Shown piece by piece: positions 11,460-24,899 of a DNA stretch of 64,000 bases; the first letter of the stretch is position 1, and each line of letters begins with the position of its first letter. Origin of the DNA: Vermamoeba vermiformis (Eukaryota > Tubulinea > Echinamoebida); NCBI GenBank assembly GCA_045837725.1, contig JBEWZL010000257.1, positions 288,572 to 352,571 of the forward strand. Direction: 5' to 3'. The notes under the pieces are model-generated. The model was not told the origin of the DNA. It worked only from the letters and a program-made list of their open reading frames with translations, and did no database searches. A program made the position numbers and the translations under genes.

Positions 11460-14077
11460 ATGGAGAGCAGTCGCGAAGAGTATAGTGACAAAGTTAGGAA
11501 ACCAAAAGACAAAACAAAGAAATTAAAAGAGAAGATCAACGTCTCACGCAGAAATTCGATCAAATCTGCTCGTGGTTCTGGTTTCTGGACTTTATGGTTA
11601 AAATATAATTATCCCGATCCTTCTCCTATAGTACGCAATATTAAATAGGATTAAATAGAATTTATCTGATTTTTAACGAATTATTTTGCAATTAGGAAGT
11701 TGATCCGTCGTTTTCGATACACGACGTAAAAGGAGTCATTCAACGCTCTGAAGAATTCGATATAGATGTGCGTAGTTAATATTAAATGCTGCTCTTTTTG
11801 TGTTAATGAATTACCAGGACGTGAAACCCGGCAGTATTTTATTATCCCACGAGGGAAAGCCGCTGCATCCGAGATCCGTGGTCAAAGACATATTAAAAGG
11901 TACTTAAAACAATATAATAATAATTATATAATTTTTATACTTGGATCTGATGAATATTCTTGCTAGATAACGATGAAATTAGTCTATCTATTTGTCTGCC
12001 CGGTCAAACAATTTCAAACGGCATCAACGGCAGCACCAACAACATATCAACGCCTAATAGTGGTAGTCCTGATATGAATGGCATTCGAAAAAGTGTCGGA
12101 TCTGCAGCGGAAGGAGGATTATCGCCGCAAGCATCATTAGCCTTGCCTTCAAACGGCACGCCAGCCCCACAATATGTAGACGCAGAGTTATTACGACAGA
12201 CGTTAAAATCGATTAATAGACGCTTGGAAAAAATAGAAACGAAGCTCGAATACAAAAACAATTATTTCGATCTGGCAGCAAAAGATATGCGACTGTTATT
12301 AGCGGCGCTGAAGCCACGTATTATCGGCTTTGATGACAGCATTAATAAGGAGATATTTTTGAAGCACCGATTCACGCTTGAAGGGCACACTGGTCCCGTG
12401 AACAGTTTGGCGCAGAAAGATGGTTTGTTGTACTCTGGATCTGACGACAATACTATTCAGGTACGAAAATACATAGCTTATATTATACTATTATTTCATT
12501 TTTATGCCATTTTATCGTTGATCAACCATTAGAAAAAGTCGGTACAAAATTCTTGGAATATAAATTATTATTAATTTAAAGGTATCCAAGCTATTATTAA
12601 CGTGATTTGATAGGTCTGGGACATATCTACCGGCAAACATCGTCAAACATTAAATGCGCACAACAAGAGCGTGCGATCCATTACCATTCACAATGAACTG
12701 TTGATTAGCGCTTCGGACGATGAGACTATCAAGGTACGTATTCAATATTAATAGTAAATTTATATCTAATCATGCTCGTGTAGCTCTGGGACGTCGAATC
12801 ATTGAAATGCACGAACACGATCCAGCTCGAAAAGAACGCGTGTGAAGTGAAAGCTTCGTCCAAATATCTCATCGCTGGATTTTTCCGCTCAGTCAAAGTA
12901 CGACACTGCTTTAATATAAGAAGTTAAAATAATAATACTGACGTACTTTGTAGCTGTGGGACTTGAACACGGGCCAGTTAGAAAAAGAAATTGAGGGCAT
13001 GAATCACTGGGTGCGCTCAGTGCGTGTGGCGAATGGTTATTTGTTCTGCGGCGGTAGAAATCAAATTACGGTACGTGCGATTATCATTCGTTATTTTTTA
13101 AGTTTAAAAATATTATGTTTTTATGACACAAGAAACCATATATAGTTGCTAGCAATTATACTTAGGATCGTAATATTTTATTTATATGGCGAAATTTTCT
13201 TCTCGTAATCGACATTTCTTACGTAATTCCTTTGTGGATCTTATTTATCCAACGTCTCAAATCAACTTAATAGGACTAACCACTATTGTTGTACTAGGTG
13301 TGGGACATGTTGAACTTCAAGCTGATGAAAACACTCGAGTCGAATTGCGGCAGCATTTATTCGATGGTGCAGCACGGCAATTTGTTGTTCTGGTACGTGC
13401 CACATGATTTAACTAAATATAGTACTATAGTACATATTATACTATATTATACTATATTATACTATATTATGCTATTGTACTATATTATACTATATTGTAA
13501 TGGTATTGCCAGTCATGTCTTTATTAACTTTTGGTGTAGTGCCACGTACGAAAACACGATCAATATCTTCGACATGCGGACGTGGGAGTGCGAGCGGTTA
13601 TTGACAGGTCACACGGGCTCAGTCTACGGCCTCGTCGTGCACGGCAACAAATTGTATTCGAGCTCTTACGATACGTCCATCAGAGTACGTATTAATTTTA
13701 TCGGATCTATTATTAGTTCCGCAGGCGATGTCTTATTGCCCTATATGATTATTTTTTAGTTTTAAATGTAGACATCGAAGAAAAGTTATTTTTTAGCGGC
13801 GGATCCAGACTAGGATCTTGATTTCCAGTTTTATAATAGTGCTAATAATGATTAATTGCATAGATCTGGGACTTGAATAATTTACAATGCTTGCAACGAA
13901 TTCCTGCTCATTCAAACAGAATTGAAGCACTTGTCGGTGACGGAAATAACCACATCTGCAGTGGATCGCTAGATAGAACCGTGAAGGTAAGTATACGTTG
14001 TTAAGTAATACTGTGGTATTAAGTATATGAATTGAATTATTTTTCTAACGCAGATCTGGCGAGATAATCGAGTGTAA
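11460..14077 (+). CDS. WD40 beta-propeller protein with coiled coil, copy A
   Basis: Eleven exons (11460-11630, 11696-11767, 11818-11899, 11967-12460, 12614-12733, 12784-12897, 12954-13070, 13298-13392, 13540-13684, 13864-13986, 14054-14077) encode 518 residues. Order: a basic start; a ubiquitin-like or Ras-binding-like domain at about 43-115; a Ser/Asn-rich linker; a coiled coil (LRQTLKSINRRLEKIETKLE); then seven WD repeats, with RFTLEGHTGPVNSLAQ opening the first. Most repeats begin exactly at an exon start with the codons for (V/L/I)WD. It ends IWRDNRV. Probably a scaffold. Its tandem copy follows 216 bp downstream. Enzyme activity is not expected. Confidence 0.88.
13411..13500. repeat. 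AT-rich simple repeat in intron
   Basis: Imperfect repeats of ACTATATTAT inside intron 8 of WD40 copy A. A simple-sequence expansion with no counterpart in copy B. Confidence 0.85.
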
Positions 14078-14293
14078 ATGGATCCGCTAAAAAAATGCGA
14101 AATTGTAATTATAGTTGCGTAAATATTATTTATTTGTACTCCTTAGTGTATAAATGATAGAGTCCAATGTATTAATAGTAAAATGAATCAAATGTCAACT
14201 TGTTAACCAATTTTTTTGTATTTTCTAACGGCCGTTATCAAACAACAAAAGGCCGCCTAATTTAATTGTAAATATTATATATTTATATTAAAT

Positions 14294-16815
14294 ATGGACA
14301 GTAGTCGTGAAGAAAAGAAATTTAAAGACAAAACTAAGCAAAAGAAAAAAGATAAATTGTCAAGAAGATCATCCCGGGCCAGTTTTAGTCGACAAGGCTG
14401 GACATTATGGATTTCATATAAAAATGGTGATTCAGTACCTGTAGTACGTATTTTATAGGCCCAAATAATATTATGAATTTTTCTGACGACAATTTCGATC
14501 GATTTTTAGGAGGTCGATCCAAGTTATACAATACACGATGTAAAATCAGTAGTCCAACGATGTGATGAATATGATTTCGAGGTAATTGGAATTAAAATTA
14601 ATTAATTAATATTTTGTGTTAATTTCGAGCACATTTCCATTCAGATCGATTGCACGTTTGCAATTTAATCATTAATAACGCCACAAGCATTCTGTAGCAT
14701 TATTTTAGCATAAATCCAATAATACTAATATTATTTTAATTAAAGAGCGTCAAGTTGAGTCGGATTCGGTTATTGGCAGGAGGAAAATTACTTCAGCCGA
14801 AAGCTTTAGTCATGGATATATTAAAAGGTATTAATATATCATAATTTTATCGACGTACATGCATTAAATATGCTTAATATTAGACGGAGATGAAATTGAA
14901 GTTGCGATCACCGAATCCAACCAGCTCTTTTCAACGAGTTCAAGCAATTTATTAGTATTGGGCAATAGTAGCGCTAGCAATAATAACGGGCAATCAACCA
15001 ATACAAATGGATCAACTAGTCCTGGTAGTCAATCTCCAAACATTTCCATCAACGGATCCGATCAACATCCAGGTTTAAATATTTCAAATGGCAGCAATGA
15101 CAATGGAGATAAATCTTTTGCACCTAATAAGAGTTCACCTAATACACCTCGCATAAAAAATGGCTCTATAAGTACGTAACAACCAAGCTCAGATCCGTTA
15201 CAAAAAACCAAGATCTGCTTTCATTTAGATCTGAAGGCACTTAATTATTACAATAATAACGATATTATTTTTTAGATGCTGCGGAGGATTTGGATAACAC
15301 ACCTGTTGCTAGTGTGGCGCAGATCGGAGAAATGTTGCGCAACACGTTGAAGACGATTACGAAGCGCATGGAACAAATGGAAGCAAAGATTGAATATAAG
15401 AACAACAACTTTGACCTCGCCATGAAAGAATTGCGTATATTAATAGCCTCAATTAAGAGCCGACCTGCGGAGCCAGTGGCAGCGGAGAATTTGAACAGCA
15501 ATATTTTAAAACAAAAATACACTTTGCACGGCCATCAAGGACCCGTGTGGAGTCTAGCGCATCATGAAGGGATATTGTACTCTGGATCTTCAGATCAGAC
15601 CATTCAGGTACGTCAATCGCTAAATAGGACATTAGAACCATATTATAATATTTATTCCTCATAAGAGTCTCATAATTATAGGTTTTTATTTATTAATGCT
15701 CACGTGTCATTTTTGTTTTTTTTGATGGTGACAGGTGTCACGTTATTGACACGTGTTGATGCAGGTGTGGGACATTTCAACGGGCAAACATCGACACACG
15801 ATCAACGGCCACGAGAACATCGTGCGCTCAGTCGTCGCGTCAAACAACACATTGATCAGTGCGTCAGACGACAAGACAATTAAGGTCTGGGACACGGAGA
15901 ACTTCCGATGCACCAAGACCATCAACATGAACAAAATTGCGTGCGAACTCAAAATAGCTGCGGGATATTTATTCGCTGGCTCGTATAAGTGCGTGAAGGT
16001 ACGTGCAATTTAAACATAGTATTTCCTTTTTTGGTAATAACGCTATTGATGACGTACAGATTTGGAATCTCGACACGTTAGAGCCCGAAAAAGATCTCGA
16101 AGGTCACAATCACTGGGTGCGTGCAGTGCGCGTGGCCAATGGTTATTTATTCTGCGGCGGTCACAATTTAATTACAGTACGTGCGATGCATAATATTACA
16201 AGAGAATAAGACTAATCTAAATATAGATGTGGGACATGGGCAATTACAAGTGCGTGAAGACACTTGAAACGAGCTGCGGCAGTATTTATTCGTTATTACA
16301 AAGCGGTCATTTGTTATTAAGGTACGGCTAGTAACGCTTTCCTAATTTGTACATGATTACTAAATATGGTAATGTCAGTGGCACTTACGAGAACACGATC
16401 AATGTGTGGGACACGAGGACATGGGAGTGCGTGCGCAGTCTGTCGGGCCACACGGGTGCTGTCTACTCACTTGCCATAAATGGAAATAAGTTGTACTCGG
16501 GATCATATGACAACACTATACGAGTACGTATCATATTTGTATTAAGGAGTATTCTTCGTGGATCAAATAACAGATCCGCAATTTTTTTGAAGTTCAAATT
16601 TTCATTAGATTAATATTTACTTATAGATATGGGATTTGAACTCGTTTCAATGCCTGCAAAAAGTTCAAGCGCACACTAATAGCGTCGAATCGTTAGTGAC
16701 TGATGGCGAACATATATGCAGTGGATCTACAGATAGTTCAATTAAGGTACGGTAATCAAATATTTAATTATTAAAACTAATGTTATTATAGATCTGGCGA
16801 GACAATAGAGTGTAA
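14294..16815 (+). CDS. WD40 beta-propeller protein with coiled coil, copy B
   Basis: Eleven exons: 14294-14443, 14510-14581, 14746-14827, 14884-15171, 15276-15607, 15765-15998, 16060-16176, 16227-16321, 16379-16523, 16627-16746, 16792-16815; 552 residues. Paralogue of copy A with the same start (M(D/E)SSREE), ubiquitin-like domain, coiled coil and seven WD repeats, and the same last nine codons. Differences: a longer Asn/Ser-rich low-complexity segment in exon 4 followed by an extra intron, and no intron between WD repeats 2 and 3 (exon 15765-15998 is fused), so an intron was lost here or gained in copy A. Likely a cytosolic scaffold. Confidence 0.88.
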
Positions 16816-16920
16816 CAAAATCAAAACTTGCGGAATTAAAAATGTAATTTATTAACCGAACTGACGCGAACGAATCACCGAGAAAGGCAGTGAGTGCAAG
16901 TTATATTTCGATTAATTTTC

Positions 16921-18536
16921 TTAGAAGCTGAACAAAAAAGCGATGCAAAGGAGAGCTAGTGAGACGATGTTGGCAGTCGCAGAGCTCTTGGCAGCAGCGC
17001 ACTTGACCTCGCCGTCGTAGAGCTTGACCTCGCACTTGTCCAGGATGCGCACTCGGATGCTGTACTTGCCTTCAGCGACGTCAAAGGTCTCGTCAACCAC
17101 GTCCATCTCCTTGCCAGCGCTGTCAGTGACGATCAAGGGGAAGTCGAGCCACCAGTCAGTCTTCAACTGCGCCTTGTTCGCGGGCTTGACACAGGCGGTA
17201 AGTTCGGTGACAGTCAAGGTAGGCGCAACTGCAGCACAGGCATTGAAATTTTGAAGCGAGTTCAATTGATCGTCAGTCATTTCTAGGAGCGTTAGCCACG
17301 TGACTCGAGGTCTGGATCCAGATCTACTTACTGTTGTACAGCATGAGGGGATTGCCGTCAAGAGCACCAGCAATGCTGGTCATAGCACTTTGCGACATGT
17401 TGCCTTGCGCGAGGATCATCATGAAGGTCATGTTGGCACCAGCAGGCACCGTGACCTCGAAGAACGGCTTAACCCATTGGCCACCGTCAGCTGGTTCGCC
17501 GTCAGTTCCAAACTGGACTTTGTTTGCCTTGGCACTGAAGCTGTTCCAGTGGATCGAGAACGGTTGTCGTGCATGTTCGCTTCGATTTTGGCATCGGAGC
17601 TGACGGAGAAGTACTGCGTGAGCACGCTACTTTGAAGCACGTAGGTACACTTACATGACTACGTAACGACTAGTACGCTTGAGGACTGCAATAGAACCTC
17701 CTGCGTGGTTCCAATAGCCAATAGCGGCAGAAATAGGTTCCTCAGTAGGATTGTTGACCATATTGACCACACGAGCCCAACTTTGATCAGGATCTGAAAA
17801 TGAAAAAATTGTAAGTTAATTGGAATTTTATACTAAAAATATGTAGACGTACTCGCAGGAACATAGTAATAATGCTGAGTCACGAAGGGAAGATCAGGAT
17901 TTTCAAGATCAACTCGGAAAAGTCCGTCCGAGAGGCAGGTAATGTTGGTAGAGGGCGACATGTAATAAAACGTTTCATTAACGCTAAATTCCATAGCACC
18001 ATCAATCGTATCGCGAGATCCGTCGATGAGTCCGAATCCGTGCTTGTTATCCTGAGTACGGTGGAGACTGTAACCAAAGTCCCAAAAGAATCCCTTTTCT
18101 CGGAAGAGATTTTCAGTGCCGTTGCCGTGGAGTTGTCCCACGCCGTAGAACGAAGGATTACGGTCCCAAGCATCGTTGAAGTTAGCGTTTCCATCCAAAC
18201 CTTAAAACCAAATCCGTCAGTACATCGCGCTTGGTCCACCAAAGCGCTCGGAAAAATATTATTTGATATTAAGTACGTTTTAAAAGCATAAAACAGAATA
18301 TTACAGCAATAATAAGCACGTCCGTTTTACCTACCGTAATTTTGACCGTTGACAAAGATAGGATTGCCAGTATTCAGAGAAACGGTGATAGCAGTAAAGT
18401 CAACATAATCACCGTCACGAGTTAAATAGGCGTTCTGAGTGTCGATGCAGTACGGTACGACCAACAACGGATCGTTCCCGATGCACGAGACATAAGCAGC
18501 CAGAGCAAGCAAGCAGCCGAACACTACGAACTTCAT
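16921..18536 (-). CDS. Secreted or GPI-anchored surface protein, with a frame break
   Basis: Exons: 18536-18335, 18200-17853, 17793 to about 17655-17663, about 17600 or 17616 to 17332, and 17282-16921. An amino-terminal signal peptide (MKFVVFGCLLALAAYVSC) is followed by a Gly/Asn/aromatic-rich ectodomain with several N-x-S/T sites. The last 20 residues are hydrophobic and end SLALLCIAFLFSF, typical of a GPI-anchor signal. Near 17,560 the frame shifts by one base: ANMHDN upstream and FSIHWNSFSAKANK downstream lie in different frames with no room for an intron. This is either a sequence error or a real frameshift. No known domain recognised. Confidence 0.7.
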
Positions 18537-18810
18537 TTTTTATTGTCGTTGCGAAGAAGGCAATAAATAAATTGACAGTGTTTTGCGTTGAGAATGTATG
18601 TAAGTAAATTTTATTGTCCTTATTTGGCAAATCAAGATATTCTTTCAGATATAATCAAATAGAGTTTAGAACATGTAACTGCACCCAAGCAAAAGAGGGT
18701 TCGATGCATAACTTTTGTCCGTAAAGCAAAGCAAAGATAAAATTTATCCGATTTATCTTAAAATTATGGCAACGGTTTTTACCTTCTTAATTCAAAGAGC
18801 AAGTTGAACG

Positions 18811-20024
18811 ATGGAACACAAGGCTGGTATGACTAGTCATAAACATATTAATCCCCTTCGTACCGTTCCCTTATTAATTGTACTGCAAGTTGAAATCATC
18901 AACAACGATCTTCGTATCAAAGACTTTCGAACAATTTGCGTTATCATCAATTTTTTTATTTTGCGAACATCCTTAAGCGTAAAATAATGCGTTGAAATTG
19001 CGATCTCTCTCATTATGAATTAATTTAAATTTACAAAATTGGGACTTGCTTGGAAATTTTAATTCTGCATAGTTGTTAATTAAATTGGTTATGAACATCT
19101 GTTTTTACAATTTTCGGGGTCTGATCTTTTATTACAGACCAAAAAAGAGAAGAGAGGGATCACCACTCTCGCCGAGAAAGAGGAGGCAGAAGAGATTCAA
19201 ACGGAGACCATAGACATACACGACGTAATGACAGATCTGATTCTCATCACTCAAGCGAGGCACCAGAGCAGAATTCCAACGCTACAGCAGATGCACCTAG
19301 ACTTACGCGTTACGTCGGGTTTTTGAGCAAATTACCATTTGATACCAATGCAAAAGATATATTGGAATTATATCCGTCGTCTCAGGTACGCTGATCGCTA
19401 AACGAGAGGGACATCTGCTAAAGACTTGTACTAGATCACCTCGATCTCGCTTCATTTCCCAATCAAAGGTGAAAATCCATTGGGTCACGGTGAAGTAGAG
19501 TTCGCTAGCCTTGATTCAATGGCAAAGGCTGCCAAAATGGGAGCCAAGGTACGTTACTAATGGTAGGCAATTCTCGGACTAACAATAGGCAGAATATTCG
19601 TGGCCACGAGATTCGCATTCGAACAGTGAAGATGCATGCTGGCAGTCAACAGCGCGATGCACAAGATGACTCTGAAAAGCGCACAGAAGTTGAAGACACT
19701 CGGTCTGAACGTGATCGAGCACCACGCACTCGAGACCACAGAGAACGCCACACACGTGATGCCGACGAATCAACTCGCCCTTCAACTCGACGATCTCGCC
19801 GCCGAGATGACACTGCACATCGATCGGATCGTACTGAAGGCAAGGGTCGCTCTGCAGCAGTCCATGAAAACACAGATCCAAAACAGGATCTGAGTCACAG
19901 TGACGATGTATCTGACGAGCAAGCATCGTATTCAAGCGATGAAAGTATTGAAGTACAGGAGGCGAGATACCGCTACATGTTGCAGTATTATGATGACAGA
20001 GAAGACTGGGACAATATTGATTAA
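18811..20024 (+). CDS. RRM protein with RS/RD-rich flanks (SR-like)
   Basis: Well-supported exons: 19138-19385, 19435-19548 and 19593-20024. An Arg/Ser/His-rich start is followed by one RNA-recognition motif: RNP2-like RYVGFLSKLPF, then RNP1-like GHGEVEFAS, ending at NIRGHEIRIRTV. The tail is rich in Arg, Asp and Ser (RDHRERHTRD), then acidic. This is the layout of splicing or mRNA-binding factors. A tentative first exon, 18811-18826 (MEHKA, phase 1), would fit the phase of exon 2 but needs an intron of about 310 bp, long for this window. Confidence 0.8.
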
Positions 20025-20232
20025 ATAATTCTTCCTTATCGAATGGTGCGTACATAGCAACGTTTAATGAAATATATGCTTAAATTCGAAACTGTTGGTC
20101 AAGTGTCGTTCAATACTTGACACGGAACTGATGTCAGCAAGTCAAAAAAAGTCATATTCTTATTCTGCACCGTCAACAAAACAGAAAGGATTGTTTGTTA
20201 TTTAATTTACATTCAACATTCCAGTGAGAACA

Positions 20233-21391
20233 ATGGGCAACGCTCAAACGCAGTTGTAAGCAATCGATTTTATGTTTGAATTCTGGATTTGGTTTCAATT
20301 TCGATTCTGTTGCGTAATAATATTATATTTAACATTACCTTTATTTGATAAATATTTTGTTTAATTAATTAGGCATTAATGTATTAAATAGTGCGAGCTT
20401 TGTTGGCAATTCGCCTTTGAGATTGATGAACGAAGACACATTTTTAGTCACGCTCAAGTACCTTGCCGTCAGCGATTATATCCACTTAACTATCCTATGT
20501 CGATCTTTTTTCCAGATTTTCAATGCGGTAAGCAGCTGCTAACGATTCAAATCTTGCGAAAACTCATCGCATTCAATTCAGAACAACTTTCTTTGGGCGC
20601 AAATGTGCGAAGTCGTTGCTAATAAGCCCCTCCTAGCACAATGTAGTACAACAATGCGAGTTGGTCCGGTTGCAGATCCTGAACTACAAGTCCAAAACAG
20701 CGTGGCTCGCGTACTCTTGGCTGCGTACAAAGACGAGAGACTGACATACAACGGCCGTCCTCTTAATGCCAATGATGCGTTAAACGTGCGCGACAAGCAT
20801 TTGGTGCGCCAGTTCAATTTCAAAGAAGCCATCAAGAAGTACTACATCCACTACATTCAACTTCGAGCTCTGCAGGCGCAATGTAAGCGTTTTGTAAGGG
20901 GTACGAGGCATTCAGTGAAAATTAGAGTCAAGCAATACACCGGCCTGTTTGAAAACGTGTCCGCCAAGAAGGATCTGAAAAATCATCGCTGCGCTCGAGA
21001 CTACTATTACTACGTCGACTTTGGCTGCAATGCGCATAAATTAGAAAAGATGCAACAAGAGAAGAAGATTGATGTGGCAGCTCCAGCGAATGAACGCGTG
21101 AACGGCCAGCCAAAAATGATCCGACAACCCAGTCCATCCTTGTACGAAGAGGTTGGAGGCCGATTAGTGGTCTATCAACAATCTGATGTAGAGCCGCATT
21201 GGCATTACCCTAAGTCTCGTTCAGCGTACAGTACAAGAGGGCATGTAAGATCTGGCCAGGCACTGTACCCGCAGAAAAGTTCTGGTTGGTTCAGAGTCTC
21301 TGGCATAACTACAGTATGTGCAGTGGCGCTTCTTTGTATAATAGTAATGTTACTTCGATCGATCGAGGCTAGGAATAGCCATTATTTATAA
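20233..21391 (+). CDS. F-box-like protein, MGN start and C-terminal membrane helix
   Basis: Three exons: 20233-20255, 20392-20527, 20582-21391; 322 residues. The start MGNAQTQF fits an N-myristoylation signal (Gly2). Residues about 22-60 form an F-box-like helix set (NEDTFLVTLKYLAVSDYIHL). The middle domain has blocks shared with the next gene: NVRDKHLV, QFNFKEAIKKYYIHYIQ, YYYVDFGC, KLEKMQQ and GGRLVVYQ. A hydrophobic segment near the end (TTVCAVALLCIIVMLL) would anchor it in a membrane; the paralogue lacks this. The middle domain matches no family I know. Confidence 0.75.
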
Positions 21392-21492
21392 AACATTTAA
21401 TTTTGTTTTAAATCCGTTCGTACACGCAACAATAGGCATTGAGACTTGCAATTTAAAGTAAAGAAAAGAATACCGACATAACTCTTCTTTCA

Positions 21493-22462
21493 ATGGGCAA
21501 CGTACAACAACAATTGTAAGTAACGGATTTAGATCTAACTTTCAACAATCTATACTTTGTCAACGAAAATTTAGGAATATTGACTATAATAATTAGCCCT
21601 TATTATGACATTATTTGTAGTAATTTTTAATTCTTAGTTCAAATTTCGTGGGCAATTCACCCTTGCGCTTTATGAACGAAGACACATTCCTTGTCATGCT
21701 TAAACACCTTGCAGTAAGCGATTATGTACACTTGACTATATTGTGTCGCAATTTCAATCAGCTCTTTGGCTCGGTAAGCAAGATTCAGAAAAAATTTTAG
21801 ATCGAAAACTCATCCCTGTACAATTCCAGAATAACTTTCTTTGGGCTCAAATGTGCGAAATTCTAGCTAGTAAGCGACGGCCTGCCGAAACATTCTCTCC
21901 TTCTGATGATATTTCGCTGGACGAGGAGATGTACGGTACGGACACAAGCAGCGTGGCTCGCGTCCTCCTTGCCTCGTTCAAAGGCCAAAAACTGATGGTC
22001 AATGGCGCACCTTTGAGGCCTAGAGACGAGTTAAATGTGCGCGACAAACACTTGGTGAGCCAGTTCAATTTCAAAGAGGCCATCAAGAAGTACTACATCC
22101 ACTACATTCAGCGTATGGCCTTGCAAACAATGTGCTTTCGCTACACGTCAGGCACTAGCGCCACATCTTCAATAGAGGTCAGAGCATACGACGGCAAATT
22201 CAAAGACGTGTGGGCTAAGGCAGATCTGAAGAAACACAAGTGCGCGCAAGACGTTTATTATTACGTCGACTTTGGGTGCAGTCCACAGAAACTCGAAAAA
22301 ATGCAACAAGATAGCGTGGCAACGCCATTGTACAGCGAACTCGGTGGCCGCTTAGTCGTCTATCAAATATCGGTTGTGGAGCCACGTAAGCGAGGCTACA
22401 TTTCGCGAATGCCTGCACGACCAGTGAAGCGAATGCCACATATTGAAATTAAGAAAAAATAA
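21493..22462 (+). CDS. F-box-like protein, MGN start, soluble paralogue
   Basis: Exons 21493-21515, 21638-21773 and 21830-22462 give 263 residues. Same intron phases and same MGN start (MGNVQQQF) as the gene 100 bp upstream, and the same F-box-like and middle blocks. It stops after a basic tail (PHIEIKKK) without the membrane helix. Both copies would sit at a membrane if myristoylated, one by lipid only. Function unknown. Confidence 0.78.
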
Positions 22463-22602
22463 GTGCTCTGTGTTGTTTTTGGTGGATAAGAGCACTGTGT
22501 ACCGGTATTACGTTTGTAAATTTATGTAGATCTAGGTTTTATAAACTTTATTTTTTTGATTCCCCTTTTTAGCACGTTACAGTTTATTTGTTTGATTTGA
22601 TT

Positions 22603-24770
22603 ATGTCTGAAAGGCGGCCTCTGCTTATTAACATGGCTCATCCACAACATAATCACCACCATCAAAATGTAAGTGCGATCGAGGATCTCGATCCGTTTAA
22701 AATTAAAAAGATTTTGTATATTAATTTAGTGCTAATTATTTATTATAGACACATATTACCGAGCATCATTTTGGTGCGCATGCTTTGGTTAAATATAACA
22801 TCGACGACAGTTCGCGATCTCGTTTCTATGGATTAATCAGTAAGTTAAAACACTATCATCGCAATAATAATATTAAAAATATGGTAATGACGCTAGGCGT
22901 ATTTTAATAAATTTATTTTTAATTTGCCGCCATTTATTTTAGAGATCCCTCGGTTGCGACAGTATTACGTTTACGATCCTAATTTGAAGAAAGAAGTGCT
23001 CATTAGAGAGAAAGACGTACGCAAGGTTTCGTGGACAGAACTGTTTTATGATTTGATTTACGTGGTCTTGGTCGATCACTTAGGTAAGACATCCAAAAAA
23101 CAGCGCGTTGCACGGAATAGTCTAATAATTACCTCAATATTATATTAGTCCACTTTTTGAGTGAGCACGCTGACAAATCACACATTTTCGTGCTTCTGTT
23201 TGCTTCGATCTACCGTGTTTGGTCCGCAACAACGATGTACAGCACTCGCTACGATACCGATGACTTTGTAAGCAATATTATAGCATAGTATACCGACTAC
23301 TATATTAATATACGATTATCTGATCAATCAAAATAATTACTAAATTTCTAACACAAACGAAATCCAGATCCACAAAATCTATTATTTGATTCAAATGTCA
23401 GCAGTCGTATGTATGGGTATCAATCTCGAAAACGCAACAGAAGAGCCGTCAATGGGCTTTACAGTCTCTTATCTCGTGGCTAAGGGCACTCTCGTTGTGA
23501 TGTACGTGTACACCGTGTTCAGTGAAAAGAAATATCACAATGCATTGGTACGCACACTATAGTACTCTATATACGAATACATCTAACTATCATCGTAGTT
23601 CTGGGCGATTTACGTCGCGGTGTTTTTGATCCCGTGGTGCTTCGCGTTGATTTTCCCGGAATGGGGCTATGTCTGCTGGCTGATTGGTCTGGCCGGGGAA
23701 GAACTGTTCATTCTCGTCGCTGTGTCTTTGCGGAAATTTGCAGCCCCGCTCAACATTGAACACTACATTGAGCGTATGGGTCTGTTCGTCATGTTGTTGC
23801 TCGGCTTGATTGTCGTCGCATTGCTCGGGGCCTCTGAAAATCACGAAATCTACGGCTACTTGTACGTCATTCGTCATATTTGATTATAGGCCATAATTAA
23901 CTATGACGCTAGGGCCGCATTGATTCCGCTCTTCTTGGCCTTCGCGCTGAAGTGGACTTACTTCGACATTGAAGGCGCGCCCAAGAGAATGCACGCTATT
24001 CGTCGCAACAGCTACCTCGGTGTGCTGTGGGGATTTTTGCACATTCCTCTGCTCGTAGGCATTTGCTTCACTGCTGCTGGATTGTTGTCTATTGAGGTAA
24101 GTATCACATGTGTTATTCGTTCAGTGAACGGAGAGATGGATATTTCGTGCTGAAAATGACACATGTCACGATATTTTTCACGTGTTATTTTGACATTTCA
24201 TTGACACTTTGTACAGCACACAGTTGAAGAGCATCACGACGAGTACCCCAAATACTACGCACAATGGATGGTCTCGTCGGGCGTGGGCACTGTGTTGATC
24301 TGCATGGGTCTCATGGGATTCTTGTCGCGCAGTTACTGCAACTTCGTCATTTCAGTCAACATTCGCTTGCCTCTGCGCATAGCTGTGGGCATTGCGTGCA
24401 TCTTGTTCGGTCTCACTTACGAAATGTACGTAGAATCATTTTACGTGTTGCGCGGATCTAACATTCAAACCTAGGGAAAACACGGTGCAATATCTTGCTA
24501 TTATCGGCTCAGTAGTGTTTGCCTTTGCTATTATTGAACTGTAAGTGCCAGTCTGATAGTCATATAAGGACTATGATTGATATTAATGTCCTCTGTAGTA
24601 TTGGCTCGGTGCAAAAAGAGACGTGCATAACGCAACTGCAGTACGTGAATTTGCAGCCCGAAGAGACCAAAATGATCAATTCGACCTTCCAAAACCTTGG
24701 CGGCAACATCGCTAATTTTATGGGCAGTGCTTCGACGGATCCAGCTGGTGACAGGGACGACCAGGTCTAG
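22603..24770 (+). CDS. LtrA-family multipass membrane protein
   Basis: Ten exons (22603-22668, 22749-22839, 22943-23083, 23149-23267, 23368-23547, 23599-23861, 23913-24096, 24217-24425, 24475-24540, 24599-24770) encode 496 residues. After a His-rich cytosolic start comes WTELFYDLIYVVLVDHLG, the hallmark opening of the low-temperature-requirement A (LtrA) family, then about ten hydrophobic helices. The tail is short and hydrophilic. The family is widespread in bacteria and eukaryotes; its transport or other role is not established. ATG at 22603 chosen as the only one in frame near the first exon. Confidence 0.88.
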
Positions 24771-24899
24771 ATCGGAGTTAAAACCGGTAACTTTTTTGTA
24801 CATAATAATAATCGCTATTAAAGCGACTTAGCGAACCACGAAAGGATCTTATCCGACAATTGAATTTTTTTTATTCAAGCCACGAACAATTCAATAGTA

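Noticed and set aside
19573-20055. Long overlapping frames on both strands across the RRM gene
   Set aside because: They are shadows caused by the Arg/Asp/Ser-rich codons of the real exon 19593-20024.
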